A DNA stretch of 64,000 nt from CAVQNQ01 sp963714205 (GTDB lineage Bacteria; Acidobacteriota; Terriglobia; Bryobacterales; Bryobacteraceae). A model generated the notes under the pieces. That model was not told the DNA's origin. It worked only from the letters and a program-made list of their open reading frames with translations, and did not search any database. This document shows positions 26,601 through 35,849 of the stretch, one piece after another. The translations under genes were made by a program, and so were the position numbers. The stretch covers positions 1 to 64,000 of the forward strand of contig CAVQNQ010000004.1 in the NCBI GenBank assembly GCA_963714205.1, given 5' to 3'. Within the stretch, counting starts at the first letter, position 1. Each line of letters begins with the position of its first letter.

Positions 26601-27444
26601 AGCTGTTGATTTCAGCGAGATTTCCGCTCACGCCCTCAGAACAGCACATATGCTGACGGAGCACTGTGGACGTGGCAATCTGATCGCGATGTACGCCAAC
26701 TGGTTTGAGGCGCCGCCGTATTTCACCTCCGGCCGGCTGGAGGAATTGGAAAAGGAATTCCGGGAGTCGCTGGCTTTTGCCGAGCAGACGCTCGGCTCGT
26801 TCGTGCAGTCCACCCTGGGACCGTCGCATGATGTCCAGGTTCGTGCTCTGGAGGCGCTGCCTGCCGATGGCATCACGCAGTTGGCTGCCCTGAAGAATGC
26901 GGATCTGATCGTCATGGGCACGCATGGGCGAAGCGGCTTGAACCGCTGGATGTTAGGGTCCGTGGCTGAGCGGGTATTGCGGGAGAGCCCGGTACCCGTG
27001 TTGACCGTCAGGTCCGCGCCACGTGAACCCATTCGGCGAGTCCTCTGCCCGGTCCACGATACGGAGTTGTCGCGGCGGGCCCTGACGCTTGCAGCCGGCA
27101 TCAGCGCCTGCTTCGAAGCGAGCTTAACTGTGTTCCACGTGAAGGAGCCAGCCGGCGCCAATCCTGTGACCGATCTGTGCAGTTGGGTCCCCCAAGAAGA
27201 GCGGGCGCGGTGTGACATCCGGGAGCTGGTCCGCCATGGAGACGCCTCGGAGGAGATCGTTAGGCTCGCCACGGAAGAGCCGTACGACTTGGTTGTTTTG
27301 GGCGCGCCACGGCGGAGGTTTTTCGACGGGATGGTATTGGGAACGACCACACTGCGCACGGTACGCCACGCACCCTGCCCGGTGCTGACCGTTGGCGCAG
27401 GCGATTCAACGATGGGTCCGGGGTTATCCTCTGAGAAGGGGTGA
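26596..27444 (+). CDS. Universal stress protein, two UspA domains, N-terminus fused
   Basis: 282 residues counted from a GTG at 26596; the frame is open farther upstream into the DksA-like segment. Domain 1 begins AVDFSEISAHALRTAHML, lacking the usual first beta strand unless LLRQVR supplies it, and ends with ADLIVMGTHGRSGLNRWMLGSVAERVLRESPVPVLTV, an intact ATP-binding motif. Domain 2 ends YDLVVLGAPRRRFFDGMVLGTTTLRTVRHAPCPVLTV. It overlaps the next gene by four bases (GTGA). Confidence 0.88.
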   Translation: MRAVDFSEISAHALRTAHMLTEHCGRGNLIAMYANWFEAPPYFTSGRLEELEKEFRESLAFAEQTLGSFVQSTLGPSHDVQVRALEALPADGITQLAALKNADLIVMGTHGRSGLNRWMLGSVAERVLRESPVPVLTVRSAPREPIRRVLCPVHDTELSRRALTLAAGISACFEASLTVFHVKEPAGANPVTDLCSWVPQEERARCDIRELVRHGDASEEIVRLATEEPYDLVVLGAPRRRFFDGMVLGTTTLRTVRHAPCPVLTVGAGDSTMGPGLSSEKG

Positions 27445-27869
27445 ATCTCGTGCGAACTTCCCAGGATCTGGATTATGGATACGTATTGAGCGTGGATACT
27501 TCGTTCGAGGATGCCGTGGAGCGGCTGGAAGCCAGCCTCAAGAGCGAAGGCTTCGGCGTACTCTGCAAGATAGACATACAGGCGAAATTAAAGGAAAAGC
27601 TCAGGGTCGGATTCCCGCGCTACGTCATTTTGGGCGCCTGCAATCCGCCGCTGGCTTACCAAGCACTCCAGCAGGAGATCAATCTCGGATTGCTGCTTCC
27701 CTGCAATGCCGTTGTCTATGAGCGAGACGGCGCGGTCTTCGCGGGAGCGGTGGACGCGGCCAAGATGCTCTCGGTCGTCGGCAACCCGGCCATGGAACCA
27801 ATGGCAAAGGAAGTTAAACAGCGACTTCGTCGCGCCGTGGACAGCGTTACCAGGGCGGCCTCAGCGTGA
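27441..27869 (+). CDS. DUF302 family protein
   Basis: 142 residues from GTG 27441, translationally coupled to the Usp. The DUF302 pattern is evident: YGYVLSVDTSFEDAVERLEASLKSEGFGVLCKIDI, then YVILGACNPPLAYQALQQEINLGLLLPCNAVVYE. DUF302 proteins are small cytosolic or periplasmic proteins of unknown activity, often near redox, thiosulfate or stress genes. There is no signal peptide. Confidence 0.88.
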   Translation: MNLVRTSQDLDYGYVLSVDTSFEDAVERLEASLKSEGFGVLCKIDIQAKLKEKLRVGFPRYVILGACNPPLAYQALQQEINLGLLLPCNAVVYERDGAVFAGAVDAAKMLSVVGNPAMEPMAKEVKQRLRRAVDSVTRAASA

Positions 27870-27956
27870 CCCATCTGGCTCCGCATCCGTGTGGACGCAG
27901 TCGGCTGTTTCCTTCTCTTCCTTGCGTCGAGACTCGACGCTACAAGAATTGGCCAT

Positions 27957-28043
27957 TCAAGTCGGTACGCCAAAGCGCGGCAGCACCCAGCGCAGCAGAA
28001 TGAAATACGCGGCAATCAGCCCTACCACCCAATAGTCAGACAT
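27957..28043 (-). CDS. Candidate 28-residue single-helix membrane protein
   Basis: An ATG at 28043 opens a 28-codon frame, MSDYWVVGLIAAYFILLRWV and then LPRFGVPT, ending in TGA at 27957-27959. The hydrophobic core spans residues 5-20 and is followed by positive charges. It is the last possible gene of the bd-type oxidase operon, a place where oxidases often carry CydX- or CcoQ-like one-helix subunits. Support is only hydrophobicity and position; the ribosome site (AAGAGA) is mediocre. Confidence 0.4.
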   Translation of the reverse strand: MSDYWVVGLIAAYFILLRWVLPRFGVPT

Positions 28044-28052
28044 ATTTGTCTC

Positions 28053-28292
28053 TTAGCGCTCCGCCTGCAAACGGTCGACATCCTCGCGAACTGTTCTCTC
28101 GTTGACGGCGCCGAAGTAACGCTGTGCGATCCTCCCCTCTCTGTCCACCAAGAACGTCGTCGGCAGACTCTGAATTGCGTCCACCATCGGCGATGCCGCC
28201 GTTGGCAGCAGGATCGGATACGGTACGCCGGCGGCCCTTACAAACTGCCGGACTTCCGCGGTGCCTTCGTCGTCCATGGCAATGCCCGCCAT
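28053..28292 (-). pseudogene. C-terminal fragment of a TlpA-like thioredoxin
   Basis: The sequence MAGIAMDDEGTAEVRQFVRAAGVPYPIL, then LPTTFLVDREGRIAQRYFGAV, is the second half of a TlpA/ResA thioredoxin fold, with the cis-Pro strand (SLPTTFLVD). The first half with the CxxC motif is missing. Upstream the frame runs only a few more codons before entering the tail of the ELGMHC gene. It is probably a deletion scar rather than a working gene. Confidence 0.6.
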
Positions 28293-28305
28293 ATCCAGAT
28301 CGCGC

Positions 28306-28590
28306 TCACAGACGCAGGCGCCGACCCGTATCCGGATCGATCAGCACAGTCGGATCGTTCGGGTCGGCCTGGTCCAAAAGACGCGGGGCCTTGGTGGCCA
28401 GGCCGACCTTGACGACTTGAGCTTGAATGCTGTTGTAGGGCGGCAGGATGCAGCAGTATTCGAAATCGAACCCGGTACAGTGCATGCCGAGTTCGTAGTT
28501 GATCATGATCGGGTAATCGTAATCGCCACGCCTCGCGCAGAAACAGAGCCAAAGTGTCGGAACGGCGACCAGCAGGAGTGCGGGCCTCAT
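28306..28590 (-). CDS. Short secreted protein fragment (ELGMHC type)
   Basis: 94 residues with an N-terminal hydrophobic signal (ALLLVAVPTLWLCFCA), then INYELGMHCTGFDFEYCCILPPYNS, which is Cys/His-rich. I recall this segment from longer exported proteins, but the function is unknown to me. It follows the bd-like subunit by two bases and stops in ...IDPDTGRRLRL exactly where the thioredoxin fragment begins in another frame. The gene looks truncated by a deletion. Confidence 0.45.
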   Translation of the reverse strand: MRPALLLVAVPTLWLCFCARRGDYDYPIMINYELGMHCTGFDFEYCCILPPYNSIQAQVVKVGLATKAPRLLDQADPNDPTVLIDPDTGRRLRL

Positions 28591-28592
28591 TT

Positions 28593-29723
28593 CTATTTCG
28601 CTCCAGACCGCGCTGGACCGGACTTAAGCGTGGCCGTGAAAGGATAACGCCGTAACATCACCAGCCACAACGCTACGCCGCCCAGGAAGACGGCCAGGAA
28701 CAGGGGCAGGACAGTCCATTGCGTCTGCACCACGAAACGCTCCGGGTGGAAATACGGCTTCAGGTAAGCGTCCCGCAGAATGTCGCGCATCACGGCCATC
28801 ACCAGGACTACCACAGCCGTGGTTGCGGTTCCCCCGAGGGCCCCCATACGATAATCATCCTGGCGCAGGGCTCGCGCCACAACCATGATGGCGGCCGCCG
28901 CACCAGCGATACCGATCACCAGCAACAAGGTGGCAAGACTGTTGTCGCCCAGGAAGAGCGTACGCTGGTCGCGAGGCAGGCTTACCAGGAACCAGAAGCC
29001 GACCGCGAACTGCGCCATGGTGGCGTATTCGAACGCCTTACCACCGAAACGGAAGATGTAGCGGCGGTATTCGGCATCGCTGTTCCGCTGCAGCCAGGCG
29101 ATTAGCATGAGCAAGAGTCCTCCCACAGCAACTGCGGCCGTAAAGAAGTGCAGATACCGGGGCGCGAGCGTGGGTTCGGCGAGATTCAGGTTCCAGCCAC
29201 TGGGGTTTGCAAAATACTTGCCCGTCCACGCTGCCGGCGTCTGGCTGAGCGTCAGGTTTGTACTGAACAGAAACCCGATCACGGCGATCAGCAGGAAACT
29301 GGCCAGCAGCACCCAGCGTCCCGATCCCGCCTGGCGGTGCGTCCGGGCGGAAACGTAATAGATCCCGTAATAGGCGACCGTCAGCATCACCAGCACCAGG
29401 AACCATGGCCAAGCAATTAACACAGAGGACGTATAGAAGAATTGGCCATAGATCACCTGGAGAAACAGCAGCGGAGCCACTCCCAGCGTTACGGTTGCGG
29501 GCAGCAGAACCGGCAGTTTCGTCGCGATATCGGTGAACAGCCGATTGGCGCGCTCGCGACTGCCGCTCCAGCGGCTTGCCAGCGCCAGAACCATGCCGCC
29601 CAGGAGGAAGTTCATAGCCAAAATGTGCAGCGTGAAAGTCACGACCAGGAGTAGCTTGAACACCCAGTAAGGAGCGGGGAGAGGAATCGGATCCAATGAG
29701 GGGATTAGATCGCGTGCAGGCAT
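28593..29723 (-). CDS. Cytochrome bd-like oxidase second membrane subunit
   Basis: 376 residues with about nine to ten membrane helices and little else (KLLLVVTFTLHILAMNFLLGGMVLALA; LLPATVTLGVAPLLFLQVIYGQFFYTSSVLIAWPW). An early helix His (LHILAMNF) and Gln/Tyr residues recall CydA rather than CydB. It starts two bases after the larger CydA-like gene, so the two probably form one complex, like the CydA/CydA'-type pairs described in variant bd families. It would oxidise a quinol or cytochrome and reduce O2 or another acceptor; the reaction is not proven here. Confidence 0.7.
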   Translation of the reverse strand: MPARDLIPSLDPIPLPAPYWVFKLLLVVTFTLHILAMNFLLGGMVLALASRWSGSRERANRLFTDIATKLPVLLPATVTLGVAPLLFLQVIYGQFFYTSSVLIAWPWFLVLVMLTVAYYGIYYVSARTHRQAGSGRWVLLASFLLIAVIGFLFSTNLTLSQTPAAWTGKYFANPSGWNLNLAEPTLAPRYLHFFTAAVAVGGLLLMLIAWLQRNSDAEYRRYIFRFGGKAFEYATMAQFAVGFWFLVSLPRDQRTLFLGDNSLATLLLVIGIAGAAAAIMVVARALRQDDYRMGALGGTATTAVVVLVMAVMRDILRDAYLKPYFHPERFVVQTQWTVLPLFLAVFLGGVALWLVMLRRYPFTATLKSGPARSGAK

Positions 29724-29725
29724 GT

Positions 29726-31285
29726 TCAGTTACCTCCGTTCGGCCGTACCAACGCTGCGTGTTGTGCGGGTGGTCCGCCCGCCTTGATCCATTGAACGAG
29801 AGCCGTGCGTTGCTGATCGCTAAGCTTCAAGTCCGGCATGCGGACGAACAGCGCCGGCAGGTTCTTGAGGCTCTCGGAAGCCGCCTCCGGATCCAGGGAA
29901 CGGATGGCGGTAATCGCGGGGTCCGTGGGCACCGATTGATGACAGACAGCACAGTTGCGCTCGAAAAGTTGAGCGCCTTCCGTAGGCGCGGGGCTGGCGT
30001 GGTAGAGGGTAGCCAGGTATGCGCTCAAGGCATCGCGCTCCCCGTCGTTACCGGCAAACGGCGGCATCACGCCGTTGTGCATCATGTCGAGACTGCCCAA
30101 CATGGCGTCGAGTTGCCCTGCGTCCCATTGCCGCGCCGCCAGAAGCCGGCGCACGCCGCGATACCCGTCCACCGTATGACAGCTCTGGCATTCGACTCTG
30201 AAAATCTCCCTTCCAGCCGCAGTACCGTCGGCGTGCTGCACCCAGCGGGCGGTGTTGAGCACGCCCGCCTTGTCGATTGCCTCCACCGAGAATCCGCCGT
30301 CCGCCGCTGACGGCGTCGCATAGAGAGCGTTGTCGTACATGTAGTTCGCAATCACAAACGGTTTACGAATGGCCTCGCGCACAAATTCGAAAGATCCCAT
30401 GGTGCCGAGCGCTGCCAGCAGGAGCAGCAGGCTATAGGCGATGTGCAATCGCACCGGCCGAATCAATGTGCCCAGAACCATTAAGAACGTGAGCACTGCC
30501 AGCACTGCGGCTTCCAGGGCGTAGTGTGAAGCCGTGGGCATGGCCCCTCTTGCGCTGGCCCAGAGTTCCGAAGGGATGCAGCGGATATACCACCAGATCA
30601 ATGCCGGGAGGACCGCCATGGACGGCAGAATCCACAGCGCACTCCACCTCACCATCCTCGCCTTCAGCGACGTATCTCTGAGCCGGCTGGCCGTAATCAG
30701 GGCGTAGATCCCGGCCAGCGCCAACGCGATGGCGGTCCGCACCGCGAGCGAAGGCCAGTAAGTGGGGTTGAAGAAGCCTGTCCAAAACGCGTGCGTCTCC
30801 ACCCACTTTCCCGATGTGAGCATGAATGTGATGATCCCGTTGATGATCACCATGCTGGCGAACGCAGCGATGAAATAAATCCAGCCGTACCAGAGGTGCA
30901 GACGCGGTTCCAACTTGTCCCACCCATAGAGGTACAAAAGGGCGGCGGTGATCTCCAGAAAAAAGAAGACCCATTCGATCGCCCATCCCCAGACATAGGC
31001 GTGAATCAGGCTGCTGGTGGCCGAAGGATGAATCAATCCGATGGTGAACCAGATGCCCACTCCGCTGATGGCTCCGAAGACAACGGTCACAAGCACGAAA
31101 AACTTCGTGTGGGTTCGCAGCCAGTCCAACACTCCGCTGTCCCCCTGTCGCAGCGCGCGGCGCTCCGTCAGCACGAGAAATAGTCCGCCGCCGACGGCAA
31201 AGTGCGACACGAACACGTGGAGGATCGACACGATCGCGATCAGCAGCCCCGCGCCAAACGTGACGTCCCAAACGGGGTAGTTCAT
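29726..31285 (-). CDS. CydA-like oxidase subunit with C-terminal di-haem cytochrome c domain
   Basis: 519 residues. The N-terminal 330 residues hold about nine helices with CydA-like features (HVFVSHFAVGGGLFLVLTERRAL; ISGVGIWFTIGLIHPSATSSLIHAYVWGWAIEWVFFFLEI). The C-terminal part carries two c-type haem sites, CQSCH near residue 365 and CAVCH near residue 445, each followed by Met-containing segments (NGVMPPF; FVRMPDL). This fits variant bd oxidases that take electrons through cytochrome c. It lies 27 bases downstream of the DUF2892 gene and ahead of its partner subunit. Confidence 0.85.
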   Translation of the reverse strand: MNYPVWDVTFGAGLLIAIVSILHVFVSHFAVGGGLFLVLTERRALRQGDSGVLDWLRTHTKFFVLVTVVFGAISGVGIWFTIGLIHPSATSSLIHAYVWGWAIEWVFFFLEITAALLYLYGWDKLEPRLHLWYGWIYFIAAFASMVIINGIITFMLTSGKWVETHAFWTGFFNPTYWPSLAVRTAIALALAGIYALITASRLRDTSLKARMVRWSALWILPSMAVLPALIWWYIRCIPSELWASARGAMPTASHYALEAAVLAVLTFLMVLGTLIRPVRLHIAYSLLLLLAALGTMGSFEFVREAIRKPFVIANYMYDNALYATPSAADGGFSVEAIDKAGVLNTARWVQHADGTAAGREIFRVECQSCHTVDGYRGVRRLLAARQWDAGQLDAMLGSLDMMHNGVMPPFAGNDGERDALSAYLATLYHASPAPTEGAQLFERNCAVCHQSVPTDPAITAIRSLDPEAASESLKNLPALFVRMPDLKLSDQQRTALVQWIKAGGPPAQHAALVRPNGGN

Positions 31286-31312
31286 TTTTCGTTCTCCGTT
31301 CCGAGATTCCGC

Positions 31313-31516
31313 CTACGAGTGTTTGGGCGAAGCTCCGACACCCGCCTTCCGGAGGATGGTCATCATGGGGCACCAGTTCGTAAATGCCGACTGGAACAGG
31401 TTCAAGCCGACGAAAGCTGTAAACAGAAACCACGCCGGATTGACCCAATAACCCAGGGCCACACTAAACATCACAAAGAAGCCGGCAATCAGGCGTAAGT
31501 AGCGTTCGATAGTCAT
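31313..31516 (-). CDS. DUF2892/YgaP-like membrane protein
   Basis: 67 residues with two membrane helices (YLRLIAGFFVMFSVALGYWV; AWFLFTAFVGLNLFQSAFTNWCPMMTIL). The NWCP segment is the hallmark of this family, which occurs alone or fused to rhodanese domains. Its start overlaps the RND gene stop by four bases. Function is unknown; a link to sulfur or redox handling is common by association. Confidence 0.85.
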   Translation of the reverse strand: MTIERYLRLIAGFFVMFSVALGYWVNPAWFLFTAFVGLNLFQSAFTNWCPMMTILRKAGVGASPKHS

Positions 31517-34500
31517 GCAGTTTTTCTCCTTCGGTTCACAACAAAGTAGACAATGGGCACCGTCATGCGCGACAGCGCCAGAGATGCGACTTCTCCCGCC
31601 ATCAGCGCGATGGCGAGGCCCTGAAAGATCGGGTCGAACAGGATCACGCTGGCGCCGACAACCACAGCCGCCGCGGTCAACATCATGGGACGGAAGCGGA
31701 CCGCTCCGGCGTCAATCACCGCTTGATCCAGCGCCATCTCTTCCTGCAGGCGAAGCTCAATGAAGTCGACCAGGATGATCGAATTGCGCACCACAATACC
31801 CGCGCCGGCAATGAATCCGATCATCGAAGTGGCGGTGAAGAACGCATTCATCAGGCCGTGTGCGGGCAGGATGCCGACGAGCGAAAACGGAATTGCCGCC
31901 ATGATCACGAGTGGCGTGATAAACGACTGGAACCATCCTACCACCAGCCCGTAGATCAGGATCAGCACCGCCGCGAAGGCAATCCCCAGGTCGCGGAACA
32001 CTTCGTAGGTGATGTGCCATTCCCCATCCCACTTCATGGAATAGTGCTCGGCATCGGTGGGGAGCGTCGCCATATGTTGCTCAATCGCGTACCCGCCGGG
32101 CGCCTTGAACTTGTCCATTTCCGGCCCAAGCTTGAGAATCGCGTACACCGGGCTTTCCATGGCGCCCGCCACGTCCCCTGTGACATAGGTAACCGGCAGC
32201 AGATTCTTGTGGTAAATGCTCTTATCCGCCACCACTTCCTGGCTGTGCACCAGTTCGCTTAACGCCACCAGCCGGCCCGTTCGTCCAGCCACTTTGAGGC
32301 TCTGGATTTTCTCCAGGTCCGAACGGGTGGTGCGGTCGAGGCGCAGCATCAGGGGTACGTCTTCCTTCGCGGAATCCGAATGGAGCAGCCCCGCCTGGTA
32401 TCCGGTAGAGGCCAGCGCCATTGTCCGGGCAATGTCGTCCTCGGAAATTCCGTTCAGCGCCGCCTTCTCTTTATCCACCAACAGGCGGTATTCCGGCTGG
32501 TCGTCTCCCACGTACCAATCCACGTCCACAACGCCATTGGTGCGTTTCCACAAATCGCGAATGCGCCGTGCGATGCCCGTGCGCTCGTCCATTTCCGGCC
32601 CGTAGACTTCGGCAACCAGAGTTTCGAGCACCGGCGGGCCGGGAGGCACTTCCGCCACCTTGATGCGGGCGCCATACTGCGCGGCCACCGGCAGCAAGCG
32701 CTGCCGAACCTCCTTGGCGATGGCGTGGCTCTGTAGCTTGCGGTCGCCTTTCGGCTGCAGATTCACCTGGATGTCGGCGACGTTCGACCCCTGGCGCAGA
32801 TAGTAATGGCGCACCAGCCCGTTGAAGTTGAACGGGGATGCGGCGCCAACGTACGTTTCGAGATTCACTACCTGCGGCTGATCGAGCGTGGCGCGCGCCA
32901 GGGCAGTGGTGGCGCGGGCCGTCTCTTCGAGCGTCGTTCCATTCGGCATGTCGACAATCACCTGGAACTCGCTCTTGTTGTCGAACGGAAGCATTTTCAC
33001 TTTCACAAATTGGAAATAGAACAGAGACACGGAGCCGATCAGCAGGACTACCACCCCCACCAGAAAGGTCCAACGCACTGCCGCAACGTGCAGGATCTTG
33101 CCCATGACGATGCGATAAACTCGCGTCACGAAGTCTTCTCTTTCCCCGTGCGCCGAGGTGTGGCCGGGCTTGAGAATCCGGACAGCCGCCCACGGCGTCA
33201 CGATGAAAGCCACCAGCAGCGAGAACACCATGGCCGCGCTCGCCCCGATCGGAATCGGCCGCATATAGGGCCCCATCAGGCCTCCTACGAAAGCCATCGG
33301 CAGAATGGCCGCAACAACCGTCAGGGTGGCCAGAATGGTGGGGTTACCCACTTCATCCACAGCCTCGATGGCAACTTCGAAGGATGGCCTTTCGCGGTTT
33401 GCGGGCATACGCCAGTGCCGCACGATATTCTCCACCACCACGATGGCGTCGTCCACCAGGATGCCGATGGAGAAAATCAGGGCAAACAGCGTGATGCGGT
33501 TCAGCGTGTAGCCGTAAAGATAGAACACCGTCAGCGTCAACGCGAGGGTCACCGGTATGGCAATGAAAACGATCAACGACTCGCGGAAGCCCAGCGTGAT
33601 GGCGATCAGGATGCTGACCGAAACCACTGCGATGAGCATATGAAACAGCAGTTCGTTGGATTTCTCCGCCGCGGTTTCTCCATAGTTGCGCGTGATATCC
33701 ACCTGAACGTCCGAGGGAATCACGCTGCCCTTGAGTGGCTCGATTCGCTTTAGTACGTTGTTGGCCACAATGACCGCATTCGTGCCCTTCCGCTTGGCGA
33801 TCGAAAGGGTCACAGCCGGCAAGAACTCGGCGGACCCGGCGTGCGCCATGCGAACGTATTGGGAGGGCTCTTCGCCTCCATCGCTTACTTCGGCCACGTC
33901 GCGGACGAAAATCGGCTTATCATTCGCCACGCCCGCTACTACGTTGCGCACGTCTTCCGCGGTCCTCAGAAACTCACCCGTCTCGAGCAAATACTCTTTG
34001 TTACCTGTGTCGAACTCTCCGGAAGGCAGGCGCCGGTTGGAAAGCCCCAGCGCGCCGGCGACCTGAAGCAGCGAAAGGTTGTACGCCGCCAGCTTTCCCT
34101 CATTCAAAACGACGCGGATCTCGCGGCGCTGTCCGCCGATCAGCGTGACCGCCGAGACATCCGGTACCTGTTTGACGGTATCGTCTACCTGGGCCGCGAT
34201 GCGGCGCAGTTCGAAATCACCGTAACGCTTGCTGGAGAGCGTCAGCGCCAGAATCGGCACATCGTCGATGGATCGGGGCTTCACCAGGGGCGGGGTGGCG
34301 CCAGGTGGAATCAGGTCCATGTTGGCGTAAAGCTTCTGATTGAGCCGCACGATGCTCTTCTCTTCGTCCTGGCCCACGTAGAAGCGGACGATTGCCGTGG
34401 ACATGCCTGGGCTGGACGTCGAGTAGATATACTCGACCCCGGGGATCTCCCACAACAGCTTCTCCATCGGCTTGGTGAGCCGCTCTTCCACTTCGTGCGC

Positions 34501-34704
34501 CGATGCGCCGGGCATCTGCACGAAAACGTCGATCATCGGCACAATGATTTGCGGCTCTTCTTCGCGCGGCAGTTTCCAAACGGCGAAGCCGCCGAGGAGC
34601 AGTGCGCCAGCGATAATCAAAGGGGTCAGCTTGGAAGCAATCCACGCGTGCGCGAATCGCCCGGCCGGCCCGAGACGGCGTGGCCCAGAGGGCACCCCGC
34701 TCAT
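31513..34704 (-). CDS. RND-family efflux transporter, inner-membrane pump
   Basis: 1,063 residues from ATG 34704, which overlaps the adaptor stop (ATGA); a longer frame upstream is not needed. Architecture is twelve helices and two large periplasmic loops of the AcrB/heavy-metal-RND type. Visible are the first helix (PLIIAGALLLGGFAVWKL), QMPGASAHEVEERLTKPMEKLL, FSIGILVDDAIVVVENIVRHW with the proton-relay Asp pair, and C-terminal GVRNS-like IVVRNSIILVDFIELR. The substrate cannot be told from sequence. It is expressed with its adaptor, an outer-membrane channel and the bd-like genes. Confidence 0.93.
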   Translation of the reverse strand: MSGVPSGPRRLGPAGRFAHAWIASKLTPLIIAGALLLGGFAVWKLPREEEPQIIVPMIDVFVQMPGASAHEVEERLTKPMEKLLWEIPGVEYIYSTSSPGMSTAIVRFYVGQDEEKSIVRLNQKLYANMDLIPPGATPPLVKPRSIDDVPILALTLSSKRYGDFELRRIAAQVDDTVKQVPDVSAVTLIGGQRREIRVVLNEGKLAAYNLSLLQVAGALGLSNRRLPSGEFDTGNKEYLLETGEFLRTAEDVRNVVAGVANDKPIFVRDVAEVSDGGEEPSQYVRMAHAGSAEFLPAVTLSIAKRKGTNAVIVANNVLKRIEPLKGSVIPSDVQVDITRNYGETAAEKSNELLFHMLIAVVSVSILIAITLGFRESLIVFIAIPVTLALTLTVFYLYGYTLNRITLFALIFSIGILVDDAIVVVENIVRHWRMPANRERPSFEVAIEAVDEVGNPTILATLTVVAAILPMAFVGGLMGPYMRPIPIGASAAMVFSLLVAFIVTPWAAVRILKPGHTSAHGEREDFVTRVYRIVMGKILHVAAVRWTFLVGVVVLLIGSVSLFYFQFVKVKMLPFDNKSEFQVIVDMPNGTTLEETARATTALARATLDQPQVVNLETYVGAASPFNFNGLVRHYYLRQGSNVADIQVNLQPKGDRKLQSHAIAKEVRQRLLPVAAQYGARIKVAEVPPGPPVLETLVAEVYGPEMDERTGIARRIRDLWKRTNGVVDVDWYVGDDQPEYRLLVDKEKAALNGISEDDIARTMALASTGYQAGLLHSDSAKEDVPLMLRLDRTTRSDLEKIQSLKVAGRTGRLVALSELVHSQEVVADKSIYHKNLLPVTYVTGDVAGAMESPVYAILKLGPEMDKFKAPGGYAIEQHMATLPTDAEHYSMKWDGEWHITYEVFRDLGIAFAAVLILIYGLVVGWFQSFITPLVIMAAIPFSLVGILPAHGLMNAFFTATSMIGFIAGAGIVVRNSIILVDFIELRLQEEMALDQAVIDAGAVRFRPMMLTAAAVVVGASVILFDPIFQGLAIALMAGEVASLALSRMTVPIVYFVVNRRRKTA

Positions 34705-35849
34705 TGCCGAACCTCCACCCGGGTGCCGTCCGTCAATCCGGTAGGCACCGGGCTCACGAGTTTCTCGCCCTCGCTCAATCCCGAGAGCACCTCCACGGCG
34801 CTTTGCCTTCGCTCCCCGGTGGTCACCAGGCGGGTGCGCGCACAACCGTCTTCAATCACGAAAACCGATTGCAGTTGCCCGTGCTCCAACATGGCCGCGG
34901 GCGGAATTGTCGCCACTTTACGTGAACCCAGTGGAAACATCGCCCGTCCGAACATGCCGGACCGCAGATTCGGCACGGCAGGCAGATCGATTTTCACGAT
35001 GTAGGCGCGCGAAGCCGCCTCCACGGATGGCACGATTTCCGACACGCGGGCGGTAAACCGGCGATCCAACGATTCCAGGGCGACATCGACGGCCTGCCCG
35101 GCTTTCACGAATGGAAGCCGGGATTCATCCACCGATGCCTCCAGCCGGTAGGCGCCTTCCTTCTCGATCGTGAGAAGAGGAGCGCCGGGAGCGGCCAGGT
35201 TCCCCGGCTCCACGGACTTCGCGGTCACCACCCCAGAAAACGGGGCCGAAATCCGCGTGTAGTCGCGCATAATCTTGGCGCCGCGAATTTCCTGCTGTAC
35301 CGATGCCCGCTTAGAATCGAGTTCAGCGCGCTTCGCCCGGGCCATTTCATAGGCGGCCTGAGCCGATTTGACCCGCGCCGACGCTTCATCGAACTCCTGG
35401 TTCGAGATCGATTTCTTGGACGCGAGTTCTTCCATGCGCTTGAACGTACTCTGCGCCAGATCCAGGTTGGCTTTGGCTCCCGCCACACCGTTGTCCGCTT
35501 CCAGGATGGCGCTCATCACCTCGGCCTCGGCTGCCTCGGCGGCGCTGACCTTGGTGTCCAGATCCTGGGCGTCCAGGGTGATCAGCAGTTGGCCGTCGTG
35601 AACCCGATCGCCCACCTGGACGGCAACCTGTCGCACGTATGCCATAAGCTTGCTGGAGAGCACCGTGGCCATGCGTGCTCGAACGGTTCCGGTGGCCTCG
35701 TACACATCGGGCCATTGCTGGGTGCTTACGGTCGCCATTTGGACGGCAACGGCGGGCGCGCTGGACGCCGCCTTGGGGTGGGGCTCGCTGCCGCCGCAAG
35801 CGCTCAACATCGCCACCGAAACAATCAGGGGAATCAAAATGAATCGCAT
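34701..35849 (-). CDS. RND periplasmic adaptor (membrane fusion) lipoprotein
   Basis: 382 residues. A lipoprotein signal (VSVAMLSACGG, lipobox Cys near residue 18) precedes the lipoyl half-motifs (ATGTVRARMATVLSSKLMAYV; VQVGDRVHDGQLLITLD), a long alpha-helical hairpin and beta-barrel domains (SAPFSGVVTAKSVEPGNLAAPGAPLLTIE). It ties the inner-membrane pump to TolC. The TolC gene stop abuts this gene's start. Confidence 0.92.
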   Translation of the reverse strand: MRFILIPLIVSVAMLSACGGSEPHPKAASSAPAVAVQMATVSTQQWPDVYEATGTVRARMATVLSSKLMAYVRQVAVQVGDRVHDGQLLITLDAQDLDTKVSAAEAAEAEVMSAILEADNGVAGAKANLDLAQSTFKRMEELASKKSISNQEFDEASARVKSAQAAYEMARAKRAELDSKRASVQQEIRGAKIMRDYTRISAPFSGVVTAKSVEPGNLAAPGAPLLTIEKEGAYRLEASVDESRLPFVKAGQAVDVALESLDRRFTARVSEIVPSVEAASRAYIVKIDLPAVPNLRSGMFGRAMFPLGSRKVATIPPAAMLEHGQLQSVFVIEDGCARTRLVTTGERRQSAVEVLSGLSEGEKLVSPVPTGLTDGTRVEVRQ

